DNA from: Antonospora locustae
Taxonomy: Eukaryota; Microsporidia
Assembly (NCBI GenBank): GCA_007674295.1
Contig: CM017459.1
Coordinates: 1-64,000 of the forward strand
Reading direction: 5' to 3'
Length of the DNA: 64,000 nt
The notes beneath the pieces are model-generated. The model searched no databases. It was given only the letters and a program-made list of their open reading frames with translations, and was not told the DNA's origin. The position numbers and the translations under genes were made by a program. Positions 9,356 to 17,987 of this stretch are shown here, one piece after another (within the stretch, counting starts at the first letter, position 1; every line of letters begins with the position of its first letter).

Positions 9356-9886
9356 ATGCTGGATCTCTTTCTCTCGCAGAAGACAATGACGTCCATGAAG
9401 AGAATGACGTACAGGCAAATTCTTCTCCAGGGAATAAGTGCAGTATACACGTTCATGGGCACTTACATGCTGTGGAAGTTGATTGGTGTTTTGCTTGACA
9501 ACGACAGCCCGGTCGTTGTTGTTTTGAGCGAAAGCATGTCGCCTGGCTTCAGACGCGGTGACATTCTGTTTTTGACGCCAAGAGCATACACAACGGGTGA
9601 CATGGTGGTGTTTCAGCTGCGAAAAGAGGAAATACCTATCGTGCATCGAGTCATCAGAAAGTATGGGCAGAGGACCCTTACAAAGGGAGACAACAACGAA
9701 AGAGACGACATCATGCTGTACAGAAGGGGACAGTACATGCTGAATCCAGAGGATGTAAAGTCTGCTGTAGTGGGAAACCTGCCATTCTTTGGCATGCTGA
9801 CCATATGGGTGAACTCCTATGCATACTTGAAGTTCCTGGTTGTACTCTTTACTGCGCTCAATGTGTTTTTTGAGCGCGAGGAGTAG
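9356..9886 (+). CDS. SEC11: signal peptidase complex catalytic subunit Sec11
   Basis: This ER membrane serine protease removes signal peptides from secreted and membrane proteins. An N-terminal membrane segment (about residues 26-46) is followed by conserved boxes: SPVVVVLSESM with catalytic Ser60, RRGDILFL, IPIVHRV with His97, and TKGDNN with Asp112. The Ser/His/Asp set is that of eukaryotic (ER-type) signal peptidases rather than the bacterial Ser/Lys enzyme. The last 25 residues form a second hydrophobic segment. The chosen ATG lies right after GGCCCCA, giving 176 residues. An in-frame ATG at 9386 gives 166 residues, closer to yeast Sec11 (167), and is the main alternative. The gene ends 64 bp before the next start. 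Confidence 0.93.
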   Translation: MLDLFLSQKTMTSMKRMTYRQILLQGISAVYTFMGTYMLWKLIGVLLDNDSPVVVVLSESMSPGFRRGDILFLTPRAYTTGDMVVFQLRKEEIPIVHRVIRKYGQRTLTKGDNNERDDIMLYRRGQYMLNPEDVKSAVVGNLPFFGMLTIWVNSYAYLKFLVVLFTALNVFFEREE

Positions 9887-9950
9887 TGTTCTCATAGACG
9901 ACACTTGGGCCCTGTTGGAAACCGCTCCTAATAGAAAAACAGTAGCACCC

Positions 9951-10592
9951 ATGGACTTGGAAGACGCTTTTGAACGTCTGAACAACAGCAGTACACGCAA
10001 CCCTCTTGTTTCCAGACACTTAAGTCAGATGAAGATGCTTGAGAGCAGCAAAAAAAAGGACGTCGATCTCCGCTTTGGGCTTCTCCGCCTTGTTCAGGCG
10101 CACGAATCTCTTCTGTATGTTTTCTACAAAAAGCTGCTGCGCGCATCATCCTTAAGCTTCCACGGCTACAAGCTTCAGGGAGAGACTCTGCTGACATACA
10201 AGGAAATCAAAATTCAAGGAAAAATTCTGGTTCTGTGCCCAGACCATGTGTTTTGCGATATAATTCGCTGCGAAATGGTGGTTCAGAGGCTAGGTGGAAT
10301 AAACACGTTCTTTGATGTCCTCATACACACACCGATGCCCTTTCTGTTTGTGCCAGACGCTGTTTTAAATGATGTCACAGAGCTCACTGAGGCTGTATTC
10401 AACAGTCCCACATCCTCAAGCACATGCATTGGTTATGCAGGTTCGACATCATTTGTACTGCTGGAGCCATTTACGCTGCAGAACATCGGGCTTAGCTTCC
10501 TGTGCAGAGAAGTGATAGAGGACGAGAGAGTGTGCTCGCTTCTCTGCGGCTTTGCATACTGCAGGGCGCAGGGAGACAGGGCTCTTGTTTGA
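9951..10592 (+). CDS. hypothetical protein, 213 residues
   Basis: The ATG at 9951 follows CACCC directly, fixing the start (MDLEDAFERL). The protein has an N-terminal helical, charged part (LSQMKMLESSKKKDV). An alternating hydrophobic/polar part follows that looks like a small alpha/beta or beta domain (KILVLCPDHVFCDIIRCEMV and NIGLSFLCREVIEDERVC). There is no membrane segment and no catalytic motif I recognise. It lies on the same strand 64 bp after SEC11 and is followed by an AT-rich 3' region shared with the convergent transporter gene. Base use matches the neighbours. It is probably real, but its function is unknown. Confidence 0.65.
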   Translation: MDLEDAFERLNNSSTRNPLVSRHLSQMKMLESSKKKDVDLRFGLLRLVQAHESLLYVFYKKLLRASSLSFHGYKLQGETLLTYKEIKIQGKILVLCPDHVFCDIIRCEMVVQRLGGINTFFDVLIHTPMPFLFVPDAVLNDVTELTEAVFNSPTSSSTCIGYAGSTSFVLLEPFTLQNIGLSFLCREVIEDERVCSLLCGFAYCRAQGDRALV

Positions 10593-10682
10593 TCCTGGCA
10601 GTGCAACAGTAAAGTTTTTATTAATGATTAGACCTTTGTAGACTCGTGCCTTGCCCCTGGGTTTTATAGAGATGCACTCATG

Positions 10683-11906
10683 TCAATACACGAAGAACAC
10701 TGCAAGCAGGACAACCAGCGCACTTGCATCCTGAAGCAGAATACCGCGCTCTGCAATCTGAGACCAGAACACAAAGGCCTTGAATAAAAAACTGGAGAGT
10801 TGCGCAAATATCGTGGACACAAGTCCAATTGCAGCAAAGTAGTTGAAGTTGAGAAACGCATTCAGAAGAACTGCAAGAAGAACAAGCAGAAAGTACTGGG
10901 GGCACCAGCATTTTCTGTCCTCGGCAAGCAGCAGAGGCCAGTACAAAATGGCGGTCATTGCACCAGAGAGCGATAGGTAGTAGTATGTTGTGTACAGGCC
11001 GCGCAGATGCTTGGCATGATCTGCATTTCCTGGGTCCTTGAGGATTATTCTCCTCATCCACGGTATGTTTCGTGCAGACAAGCATGGTGTGTGGATGTCT
11101 ATACTTGTACTTTTCCCAGAAGATGTACTTGCTGGTGTTTTTTCTGTCAACCACCTGCCAGCAGCATGCATGTTGTCTCTGGAGTGCGTACGATCTTCTT
11201 TGTCCCTGTCTTGAAAAGGCCTGGCATCAAGGCCCTGTGCTCCATGAAAACTGGTCTGTGAGAGCGGGCTCTTGAGATACACACTCATTCTTCTGCATCT
11301 TTCCATGCTCTCAAGAACCTCATACTTCTGCAGTTGCAGTCTCTCGATTCTGTCATCAAGGGTTACTATCCTCCTTGACATTCTGCGGTAGAGAACACTA
11401 TAGAGACTTGATATGAATGAGGAGAAAAGCAGACACAGACACCCCAGATACTCACCCTCGCCAATGATTGCTGCAGCCATACATGCCAGAATAACCAGCA
11501 CTGCGCAGCGCATCTTTGTGCCCACTGCCTGGTGTCTGCTGAACAGAAAGCGTGTGAAGAGCACGCTTGAGCAGGAGAGTGCCATGGCTGTTGTGTCCGA
11601 GACGCACTGTGAAATCGAGAGACGGAGCAGGGACTTTATGTTTGAGATCATTCCAAGTGCCAGTGTGTACAGAACGAAACTGTGTCTGTGGATGCCTGTG
11701 CGTTTTTCTATCAGGCCCAGAAGATGCCCTCTGTGTCTTGCGATCTCAAGCAGAAACAGCGTGCCGCAGAAAGAGTGCGTTGCATATGTAATGAGGTGGC
11801 CGGACACGTCAAAGTGCCTGTAGAGGTACCTAAAGTTGATAAAAGAAAGCGTCTCTAGAAACAGCCTGAAGAGCACAAGCAGAAACCCTACTTTACTCAT
11901 GTGCAT
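10683..11906 (-). CDS. drug/metabolite-type (DMT) transporter, TPT/SLC35-like
   Basis: The 407-residue polytopic protein consists of two halves of about five hydrophobic helices (residues about 5-175 and 305-407). They are separated by a long hydrophilic, probably cytosolic insert (about 180-305) with a coiled-coil start (DDRIERLQLQKYEVLESMER). The two-times-five arrangement and the C-terminal helices (LLNAFLNFNYFAAIGLVSTI) resemble the DMT superfamily, which includes triose-phosphate/nucleotide-sugar and SLC35F transporters. The substrate cannot be told from the sequence. Two closely spaced ATGs start the ORF, and GGCCCC lies about 30 nt upstream. In several microsporidia a TPT-type transporter borders an HMG-box gene; here the HMG array is about 8 kb away. 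Confidence 0.65.
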   Translation of the reverse strand: MHMSKVGFLLVLFRLFLETLSFINFRYLYRHFDVSGHLITYATHSFCGTLFLLEIARHRGHLLGLIEKRTGIHRHSFVLYTLALGMISNIKSLLRLSISQCVSDTTAMALSCSSVLFTRFLFSRHQAVGTKMRCAVLVILACMAAAIIGEGEYLGCLCLLFSSFISSLYSVLYRRMSRRIVTLDDRIERLQLQKYEVLESMERCRRMSVYLKSPLSQTSFHGAQGLDARPFQDRDKEDRTHSRDNMHAAGRWLTEKTPASTSSGKSTSIDIHTPCLSARNIPWMRRIILKDPGNADHAKHLRGLYTTYYYLSLSGAMTAILYWPLLLAEDRKCWCPQYFLLVLLAVLLNAFLNFNYFAAIGLVSTIFAQLSSFLFKAFVFWSQIAERGILLQDASALVVLLAVFFVY

Positions 11907-11990
11907 TCAGAAAAGCCGCTCTTATGACAATAAAGGGGCCGAATAAAGGGGCTGGCAAGGACACTGCACCAAAAGGAGCACAACGCCTCT

Positions 11991-12641
11991 CTATGCCTGA
12001 GGGGCACTGCTCTCCTGGGGCTTATCTCGCAGAAGGGCTCCACCACCCCACTTCTTCATCGTTATCTCGTAGTTGTCCATGAATATTGCGTTAATCTTGG
12101 CAAGGATGTTCTTGAACTCAACGCTGTCCTTGGGCGCAACGTCACAGAGGCAGATGCAGCTTGTCGACTTAAGATGTACAAGGGTACCAAGCTCCTTTTT
12201 GCCGTTGACAATTGCATAGGGAATGCCCATCTTTCTGCAAAGTGTGGGCAGAAACACAACAACCTCTATGGGGTCCACGTCCGATGCAATTATGACAATC
12301 CGGGCTTCCTTCCTCTCAATGAGGTCTGTTACGTGCTTGAGCCCGAACTTTATGAGAATTGGCTTGCGACCTGCGCGTGGATTCTCGCTCATAAGCCTCT
12401 TTTTCTTCTCAGCTCTTGTCTCTGGAATATAGTTTCTGAATAGCGACAGCACCTGGTCCATATCCTGCTGGTTCAGGAACGTCGAAAACTGGTATACTGC
12501 AGGCGGAATGCGTAGCGCGTTTCTGTACAGATGTACACGCTCTGCAATGAGTGCTTTTCGCTCCTCTCTCTGGTGCTTCTGATCCAGATCACGAGGGTTT
12601 CTGCGACGTTCTATCATTTCTCTCTTCGCTTGAGAAGCCAT
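11991..12641 (-). CDS. RPL8: 60S ribosomal protein eL8 (L7a/L7Ae family)
   Basis: This large-subunit ribosomal protein has an N-terminal basic extension (RIPPAVYQFSTFLNQQ) and then the L7Ae RNA-binding fold: GLKHVTDLIERKEARIVIIA, SDVDPIEVVVFLP, LCRKMGIPYAIVNGK, KELGTLVHLKST. At 216 residues it is shorter than yeast Rpl8 (256), as is usual for microsporidian ribosomal proteins. The ATG at 12641 is directly preceded on its strand by AAATTTGCCC, the combined AAATTT plus CCC promoter signature; a longer GTG-initiated reading is rejected. A 51-bp divergent spacer separates it from the next gene, so promoters probably overlap. Confidence 0.93.
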   Translation of the reverse strand: MASQAKREMIERRRNPRDLDQKHQREERKALIAERVHLYRNALRIPPAVYQFSTFLNQQDMDQVLSLFRNYIPETRAEKKKRLMSENPRAGRKPILIKFGLKHVTDLIERKEARIVIIASDVDPIEVVVFLPTLCRKMGIPYAIVNGKKELGTLVHLKSTSCICLCDVAPKDSVEFKNILAKINAIFMDNYEITMKKWGGGALLRDKPQESSAPQA

Positions 12642-12692
12642 GGGCAAATTTTTTCCACCTGCAAACACAAATCTCGAGTGCAGGCATAGGCC

Positions 12693-13352
12693 ATGGACCC
12701 CCGTCGTCCCTGCCTGCGCATAAACGCCATCTCAGACGTGCACGAGCCGCCAGAATACAACTGGTGGACAAGACTCCGTGTCAGAAAGGAGACAGAAGCT
12801 GTGTGCGAGTTTCCACATAGCGATGCACCTGCAGCAGACGCGTGCATCGAAAGGATGGATGAAAAGCCCATTGGGCTGAGACTTAGTACCTTCCACCGGG
12901 CATTGGGAAAGAACGACGACCCCGCACTTGTTGAAAGGGCCATCCGTGAGCATCTTGAGCAGCAGAGAAGAAAGCACAAGGATACAAACCTAATGAGAAA
13001 GGCGGAGGCCATACTCAGGCGGGAGTACTCGGGGCAAGTGAACTCTCTGGTTGTTTTGCTGAAAAGCACAGCAGGCACACGTATAGCCAGGAGAGGGAGA
13101 ATTGTCAGAGGCAGTGTGGCGCTCGGAATTTTCGAAAGCCCACGCAATCTCTCCTGCATGAGAAGGTTTCTAGAAAAGAGAGGCGCGTTTGTGCTATGGA
13201 GGGGACGCAGTCCTGGGTGCTTTTCCAATTTCAAAGTTGTAAGATACCGTGAGGGCATTGAGAACACAGACGAGCTCTTCTTCTACAAATCAGTGCTGAT
13301 CAAGGCCATGGATTCTTGCATGAATGGCTCCGAGGCACTGTCTGAAAAGTAG
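12693..13352 (+). CDS. hypothetical protein, 219 residues
   Basis: The ORF starts with ATG at 12693 (MDPRRPCLRINAISDV) in the short divergent spacer shared with eL8. The protein is soluble and rich in Arg/Glu, with a helical middle (VERAIREHLEQQRRKHKD). A C-terminal half with GRIVRGSVALGIFES and FLEKRGAFVLWRGR could be a small alpha/beta domain. No zinc site, nucleotide-binding motif or membrane segment is visible, and I do not recognise the family. The ORF stays open throughout and uses codons like its neighbours. It ends 18 bp before the TAF7 start, so the two lie in tandem. Confidence 0.65.
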   Translation: MDPRRPCLRINAISDVHEPPEYNWWTRLRVRKETEAVCEFPHSDAPAADACIERMDEKPIGLRLSTFHRALGKNDDPALVERAIREHLEQQRRKHKDTNLMRKAEAILRREYSGQVNSLVVLLKSTAGTRIARRGRIVRGSVALGIFESPRNLSCMRRFLEKRGAFVLWRGRSPGCFSNFKVVRYREGIENTDELFFYKSVLIKAMDSCMNGSEALSEK

Positions 13353-13370
13353 CACGGTGTGCCCCTGGGA

Positions 13371-14078
13371 ATGGAGGACCATTTCATTCTTCGTCTACCC
13401 AGCAAGCTAAGAGCAGAGGTTGAGGAGGAGATGCAGCGCGCTGCACCGCCAACAAGCGAGGTGGAGGTGAGGAGCGACGGGCTGATATTCTACAAGCACA
13501 GGAACAAGCGCTATGAGACTCAGGTTGTGAAGCTTCCGTGCATCGTTGAGTCGTACAAGACGTTCGACAACAAACAGTTCTGCAAGATTGCAGATATCTC
13601 AACGCTTATTGTAGTGAAGGAAAACGGAGAGCAGCTCGACATGAGAATGCTGCAGAACAGTGGGCTGACGCCACCCATGAAGTACGTGAGGTTCAGACGG
13701 TTTCGAAAGAGAAAGGTTCTGCAGCATACGGTGGAGGATGCAGAGGGAAAGGTTCAGGAGCTTCTGGAGAAGGATGCACGTGCTGTGGAGACGACCATCA
13801 TATACCACGACAGCGAGGCTGAGGAGGAGGTGAAGAATATTGTGGAGGAGATTGAAGCGAGTCTTTTTGCGGAAAGAACACCCGTGGTGGAGAAGCCTGT
13901 CGTAGTGGAATCGCCGCCGCCGAAAGACATCGATGTCCCTGAAGATGAGATGTCTGAGATTGACAAGAAGATAGCAAGGCTTGAGGAGGCGATCAAGATA
14001 GCAGTGAATCCTATACTGAAGAAAAGGTTTGTTGACTCGCTGAATGAGTTAATGGAGAGAAAAAAGGAGAAGAGATGA
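13371..14078 (+). CDS. TAF7: TFIID subunit TAF7 (TAFII55 N-terminal domain)
   Basis: TAF7 is part of TFIID, the factor that recognises RNA polymerase II core promoters, and binds TAF1. The N-terminal 120 residues show the family signature in order: HFILRLPSKLRAEVEE, SDGLIFYKHRNKRYETQVVK, LPCIVESYKTFDN, CKIADISTLIVV, GLTPPMKYVRFRRFRKRK. The remainder is acidic and helical with a C-terminal coiled coil (SEIDKKIARLEEAIKIA), also usual for TAF7. The 235 residues make it somewhat reduced compared with yeast. The start ATG at 13371 follows GCCCCTGGGA. The stop lies about 100 bp before the next gene's start. Confidence 0.9.
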   Translation: MEDHFILRLPSKLRAEVEEEMQRAAPPTSEVEVRSDGLIFYKHRNKRYETQVVKLPCIVESYKTFDNKQFCKIADISTLIVVKENGEQLDMRMLQNSGLTPPMKYVRFRRFRKRKVLQHTVEDAEGKVQELLEKDARAVETTIIYHDSEAEEEVKNIVEEIEASLFAERTPVVEKPVVVESPPPKDIDVPEDEMSEIDKKIARLEEAIKIAVNPILKKRFVDSLNELMERKKEKR

Positions 14079-14179
14079 GAGGTGCTCTCCCGGTGCATTG
14101 GATAATAAACTTAGAGGCTCTTTTGATGTGGTGGCGCTTTTCTGCACAAAGTTGCTTGTTTCGGCAAACAAGCCCCACA

Positions 14180-14950
14180 ATGACCCCGCGTCGTCTACTT
14201 GACTCGGCGGACAAGTACCTCCATAACTGCTGGGACGATGCAACGCCAAGCTGTGACGCATTTGAATCCATTGTCCTGAAGGTCAGCGAGGACCACAAAC
14301 ACACTGCTGAGTACAGCGTGGGTCCATCACCATGGAATATGTTCTACAGAATGCACGCAACCAAGTTCTACAAGGACCGCTCCTGGATCATAAAGGAGAA
14401 TCCATGGTTGTTTGTGCCTGGAATGAGAATTGCTGAGATAGGATGCGGCGTGGGTAATGCACTGGCGCTGTTTAGCGACGAGTGCGACGTGACTGGTTAT
14501 GACTTCTCGCCAAAGGCGGTTGAGCTTGCAAGAGCGCGCTTTCCCAAACTCTGCTTCAAAGTGCGTGATGTTGTCACAGACAAAATAGATGCATGCGACG
14601 CAGCGATGATGATATTCACACTATCAGCGATTGACCCGAATGACCACATTCGAGTGCTTCAGAACATACACAGTGCACTAAGTACTGACGGTAGGCTTGT
14701 ATTTCGAGATTTTGGAAGATACGATTACCGACAAGCGAAGTACAGGCATGAGCAGGCCGTGGCGAGGAACTTCTACAGAAGAGGCGACGGGACATTTGCG
14801 TACTTCTTCAGCGAGGAGGAGTTTAGAGAGCTTGCAGAGAGAGCTGGTTTTCGTGTTACTGAGCTCGAGACATGCAGGTCGCTGACGGTTAACAGAAAGA
14901 CGAAGTTTGAGATGTACAGAGTTATAATCAGGGGCGTTCTGCAGAAGTAA
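14180..14950 (+). CDS. tRNA N3-methylcytidine methyltransferase, METTL2/6/8-Trm140 type
   Basis: This is a SAM-dependent class I methyltransferase. The family-specific N-terminus (WNMFYRMHATKFYKDRSWI, residues about 52-70) precedes motif I (AEIGCGVGNALALF, about 85-98) and the acidic end of strand 2 (GYDFSPKAV, D108). Later come MIFTLSAIDPNDH and GRLVFRDFGRYDY. These are hallmarks of the METTL2/6/8 and Trm140/141 family, which makes m3C at position 32 of tRNA-Thr, -Ser and -Arg. Which tRNAs this single copy modifies cannot be told. The ATG at 14180 follows AAGCCCCACA, giving 256 residues; an upstream extension is rejected because it is non-conserved and lacks the promoter signal. Confidence 0.88.
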   Translation: MTPRRLLDSADKYLHNCWDDATPSCDAFESIVLKVSEDHKHTAEYSVGPSPWNMFYRMHATKFYKDRSWIIKENPWLFVPGMRIAEIGCGVGNALALFSDECDVTGYDFSPKAVELARARFPKLCFKVRDVVTDKIDACDAAMMIFTLSAIDPNDHIRVLQNIHSALSTDGRLVFRDFGRYDYRQAKYRHEQAVARNFYRRGDGTFAYFFSEEEFRELAERAGFRVTELETCRSLTVNRKTKFEMYRVIIRGVLQK

Positions 14951-15047
14951 CATGTGTGCAGTCTGTTGTAGTCCTGTCTCATCTGCTTCAATTGCTGCTT
15001 TAGATGCCGAGGATTGTTTATGTTTACCATTTGCATCGCAGGGCATC

Positions 15048-15710
15048 ATGAACATTCATCTACAAATCGTGTTTGGAATTCTGCTGCTGTCCATCCTGTT
15101 TCTGCAGAAGAGCTTCTGCACGATTGCTAGTGTGCACAAGAACATAGGCAGGCTGTTCTCCAAGGAGATAGAGCCCGGTTCGTTGGAGCTCTCCTTCATT
15201 CTATACATGGTACTCGCTCCCATTTTCTTCAACACTCTGTTGATATGCTCTCTGGGAAAGTACACGCTTGAGACCCGGCGGTCAATGACGAGGTGCTATG
15301 TGTACTCCTCGCTGCTTGCAATTGCAGCGGTTCTTCTTGGCTACCTTGAGTGCTCTATATATGCAAACACATGTGAGGAGAGTCTGATATTCTTCACTGC
15401 GGTAGAGACAAGCACTCTCTTTCTGACGCACTTGTTTTTCACAGGGTTGCTCTTCAGAAGCGAGATCGCAGAGCTGAAAAGAATCAACAAGGTGAAGCGG
15501 CTGGGTATGTGTCTGGTGCATCCCAACATACGGATCTTCATTGCAGCTGGCGGTTATCTTCTGTGGTACACAGGAATTGTTGTGTATCTATGGTACAGAG
15601 TATGGCTTCTGGGGGTGGGCGTCGTGAAAACAGCCCTGGCATCCTCATCCTTTTCTCTGACATCTGCAGCACTCATGAACTACTTGTACAATGTAAAGAC
15701 AAGGCTCTAG
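15048..15710 (+). CDS. multi-pass membrane protein of unknown function
   Basis: The ATG at 15048 (MNIHLQIVFGILL) is preceded by GCAGGGCATC, the GGG form of the start-site signal. The 220-residue protein has five or six hydrophobic segments: about 5-24 (QIVFGILLLSILFLQ), 45-70, 83-105, 110-137, 163-185 and a weaker one near 190-215. Short charged loops lie between them (ETRRSMTR and AELKRINKVKR). No transporter or enzyme motif is recognised. It sits in tandem after the methyltransferase gene and ends about 80 bp before histone H2A. Confidence 0.65.
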   Translation: MNIHLQIVFGILLLSILFLQKSFCTIASVHKNIGRLFSKEIEPGSLELSFILYMVLAPIFFNTLLICSLGKYTLETRRSMTRCYVYSSLLAIAAVLLGYLECSIYANTCEESLIFFTAVETSTLFLTHLFFTGLLFRSEIAELKRINKVKRLGMCLVHPNIRIFIAAGGYLLWYTGIVVYLWYRVWLLGVGVVKTALASSSFSLTSAALMNYLYNVKTRL

Positions 15711-15791
15711 ACTTGCGGAAATGCACTCGCCACTTGCTGCCCTCTCTTTTTCCCGCCAAAACAAGCATTTAAGCAGGTGGGCACAGCCCCT

Positions 15792-16172
15792 ATGGCTCAA
15801 AGCAAAGGTGGAAAGAAGGATCCAATGATGTCAAAACGCGACGAAACAGACACAAGACTGCTCGTCAAGCTGTCTCAGATAAAAAAGGTCATCAAGGCAC
15901 GCACAAAGCACAGGTCGTCAAAGGGTGCGTGCATTGCGCTTTCAGCATGTCTTGTTTACACTATGGGCGAGATTCTTGAGGGCGCAAAGGCCTGTGCAGA
16001 CCACGAGTCTAAGAAGAAGATTCTTCCCAAGCATCTCAACGGCGCAATAAACAAGGACAACGAGATACGTGTGCTTGGTGCAGACTGGCTTCTGAGGGGT
16101 GGCGGTGTTCGTAATGTCATTCCCACCGAGCTGCTTTCAAAAAAGAACAAGCACTCTCAGGACATGATATAG
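15792..16172 (+). CDS. histone H2A, divergent
   Basis: This core histone has 126 residues. The histone fold is recognised from LVYTMGEILEGAK (helix alpha2), KKKILPKHLNGAINKDNEI (equivalent of IIPRHLQLAIRNDEEL) and the C-terminal RGGGVRNVIPTELL (equivalent of QGGVLPNI-x2-VLL). The N-terminus is poorly conserved (ETDTRLLVKLSQIKKV replaces GLQFPVGRVHRLL). Of the acidic-patch positions, the one equivalent to E56 reads Val and the E91 equivalent reads Asn, while E61, E64, D90 and E92 equivalents appear kept, so binding of H4 tails and chromatin factors may be altered. The C-terminus lacks an SQ-E/D H2A.X motif at the very end (it ends HSQDMI). The chosen ATG follows ACAGCCCCT. Confidence 0.85.
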   Translation: MAQSKGGKKDPMMSKRDETDTRLLVKLSQIKKVIKARTKHRSSKGACIALSACLVYTMGEILEGAKACADHESKKKILPKHLNGAINKDNEIRVLGADWLLRGGGVRNVIPTELLSKKNKHSQDMI

Positions 16173-16398
16173 GGCCAAGTCTCAGCAAGGTCCTCTTCAG
16201 TGGTCTTTGTGCAGTTCCCACATTAGTTGAGATGATGAGTACATACGGGCGGTCAGACAATGACGACACGTAAGCTGATCAATGTAGAAAGGAGTGGCAG
16301 GACCGCTTGGAGGATTAATTCTCTAAGCAGCACCAACTAAATAAAGCCTGTGTCTATCATGCAGAAGCATTCAAGGTTTTTACTACACAGAGTGTGTC

Positions 16399-17106
16399 CT
16401 AGCTGTCCGACAGGTAGAACCCCTCAAACGTCCCCTGCATTCTAGACGCCCTCTTCTTTGGAAGAAACTCGTCAACAGTTGCCCACGAGAATCTGACGAT
16501 GCTTGGGTATCCGAACACAGGGTTCTTTGTTCTTTTGAGCCATTCTCTTGTAAGAGGATCTCCGGGGTATCCAGACCCGCACGTCGAGTCAAGAACCCTC
16601 AACAGGTGGTCTCTCAGAACTTTGGCAACGATAGACGCACCAGACACAACCTTGTACCTGGAGTCTGCGTTTGCCTCCACGACAAAACGCGACCGGTACC
16701 GTGTCTCAAGCATCGCCCTGTATTTCGCTGGGTCTCCAACAGTATCAACAAAGACTGTATTCACGTTGTATGCATTGTGGACCTCGTCCAGAATGTCAAA
16801 AACAGTCTTAAAGGATATTATGTTTAGGTTTTCGCCGTAGCACATCATCCTCTCTGTCAGCTGCTGCGGGTGGATGGCCTTGTATGCAAAGCTCATTCCA
16901 GCCTCTATTGTCTCAAACTGCGCCTCTCGCGAGTGTGCGCTCATTGTCTTTGAGTCACTGAAGCATGCAAGTTCAGGACAGCCCTCGCAGGCGACCAGTG
17001 CCCCGTATACCATGTACCCTAGTACAGGTCCCCGCCCGGCCTCGTCAATCCCCACAACGACTTCACCGTCTATCTCTCGAAATCTCTTAAAAAAGATGTT
17101 CTGCAT
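16399..17106 (-). CDS. RNH201: ribonuclease H2 catalytic subunit A (type 2 RNase H)
   Basis: The enzyme nicks RNA of RNA/DNA hybrids and removes single ribonucleotides from DNA in the nucleus. The 235-residue protein has the invariant type 2 RNase H sites: GIDEAGRGPVLG with D21 and E22, a third acid at D121 (VFVDTVGD), and a fourth at D148 (ADSRYKVVSGASIVAKVLRD). The FSDSKTMS motif near residue 50 is also typical. All four catalytic acids are present. It lacks the longer C-terminus of animal RNASEH2A. The ATG at 17106 has GCAGCCCCGG upstream. The gene is head-to-head with uL30, with only 64 bp between them, so the promoters are shared or abutting. Confidence 0.93.
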   Translation of the reverse strand: MQNIFFKRFREIDGEVVVGIDEAGRGPVLGYMVYGALVACEGCPELACFSDSKTMSAHSREAQFETIEAGMSFAYKAIHPQQLTERMMCYGENLNIISFKTVFDILDEVHNAYNVNTVFVDTVGDPAKYRAMLETRYRSRFVVEANADSRYKVVSGASIVAKVLRDHLLRVLDSTCGSGYPGDPLTREWLKRTKNPVFGYPSIVRFSWATVDEFLPKKRASRMQGTFEGFYLSDS

Positions 17107-17153
17107 CGACAGGCGGCCGGGGCTGCGCTGGCTATCCTTTTCGCGATCTGTCT

Positions 17154-17170
17154 AAAATTTTTTAGCCCTG
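17154..17170 (+). promoter_or_regulatory. AAAATTTTTT-AGCCC start-proximal element of uL30
   Basis: Directly before the uL30 ATG at 17171 the sequence reads AAAATTTTTTAGCCCTG. The same arrangement of an AAATTT-type box followed by CCC occurs before eL8 and P1 in this window. In Encephalitozoon, AAATTT-like boxes upstream of ribosomal-protein genes and CCC/GGG boxes near starts have been described as promoter signals. Confidence 0.7.
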
Positions 17171-17935
17171 ATGGACCAGGAGGTGCCGTATTCTTACAGA
17201 CGGAAGATGGAGTATGAGGAGAGGATGGAGGTGCTTAGCAGAAAGATGAATGAGGAGTACCAGGCTCGCCGTGAGGAAAATGCGCGGTACGCCCTCCAGC
17301 GCACAAAGGAGCTGATTGCAGAGTACAAGGAGCACATGAAAAAGGAGGAGGATGCAAGGAGAGAGGCTGAGGCAAGGGGTGCATTCTACGTGCCAAAGGA
17401 GCCTGAGTTCTATGTTGTTGTCCGCATACGTGGCATACACAAGGTGCCACCAAGAGAGCGCAAGATTCTGGAGCTGATTCGGCTAAAAAAACCAAACCAT
17501 GCGGTGTTTGTGAGAAACAATGCTCCGATGCGTGCAATGCTCCACAAAGTCCGTGCATATATTGCATTTGGATTTGCCGACATTCACCTGCTCAGAACGC
17601 TTGTTTACAAGCGCGGCATGGCCAAGGTCAGCAAAAGACCACTTGCAAACAATAGCAGCGTGTTCAAGATTGGTCAGGACATGCGTCTCAATTTGACAAA
17701 CGAGGCCATTGAGGACCACTTTGGCGGCAGGATACGCTGCGTGGAAGAGCTGATATACCAGATATACATGGGAACAGATCTATTCAAGAAGGCAAACAAC
17801 TTTCTGTGGCCCTTTACACTCTGCTCTCCACGAAAGGGCTTTGGCGGAAGAAAGGCGAAGGATATCACGCAGGGAGGTTCCACTGGCTGTCACTACGACA
17901 AGATAGGAAACCTGATCTACAGAATGATCGAATAA
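17171..17935 (+). CDS. RPL7: 60S ribosomal protein uL30 (L7)
   Basis: This large-subunit protein has a long charged N-terminal coiled region (RREENARYALQRTKELIAEY), then the L30 fold: EFYVVVRIRGIHKVPPRERK, LRTLVYKRGMAKVSK and later EELIYQIYMGTDLFKKA. The conserved C-terminal tail follows (NNFLWPFTLCSPRKGFGGRK). At 254 residues it matches eukaryotic L7. The ATG at 17171 has an AAAATTTTTTAGCCC promoter box directly upstream. The TAA stop lies inside AATAAA, so the stop codon overlaps the likely poly(A) signal, a mark of extreme compaction. The N-myristoyltransferase gene starts 52 bp later. Confidence 0.95.
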   Translation: MDQEVPYSYRRKMEYEERMEVLSRKMNEEYQARREENARYALQRTKELIAEYKEHMKKEEDARREAEARGAFYVPKEPEFYVVVRIRGIHKVPPRERKILELIRLKKPNHAVFVRNNAPMRAMLHKVRAYIAFGFADIHLLRTLVYKRGMAKVSKRPLANNSSVFKIGQDMRLNLTNEAIEDHFGGRIRCVEELIYQIYMGTDLFKKANNFLWPFTLCSPRKGFGGRKAKDITQGGSTGCHYDKIGNLIYRMIE

Positions 17936-17987
17936 ACAGACCACTCTTGCAGTGCCTTTATTTTTCTATCGGCATTTCCATCCCCGC

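Noticed and set aside
16173..16398. Possible snRNA or tRNA gene in the 226-bp gap between H2A and RNase H2A
   Set aside because: No A/B box pair, no ACAGAGA or Sm-site pattern, and no convincing stem was found.
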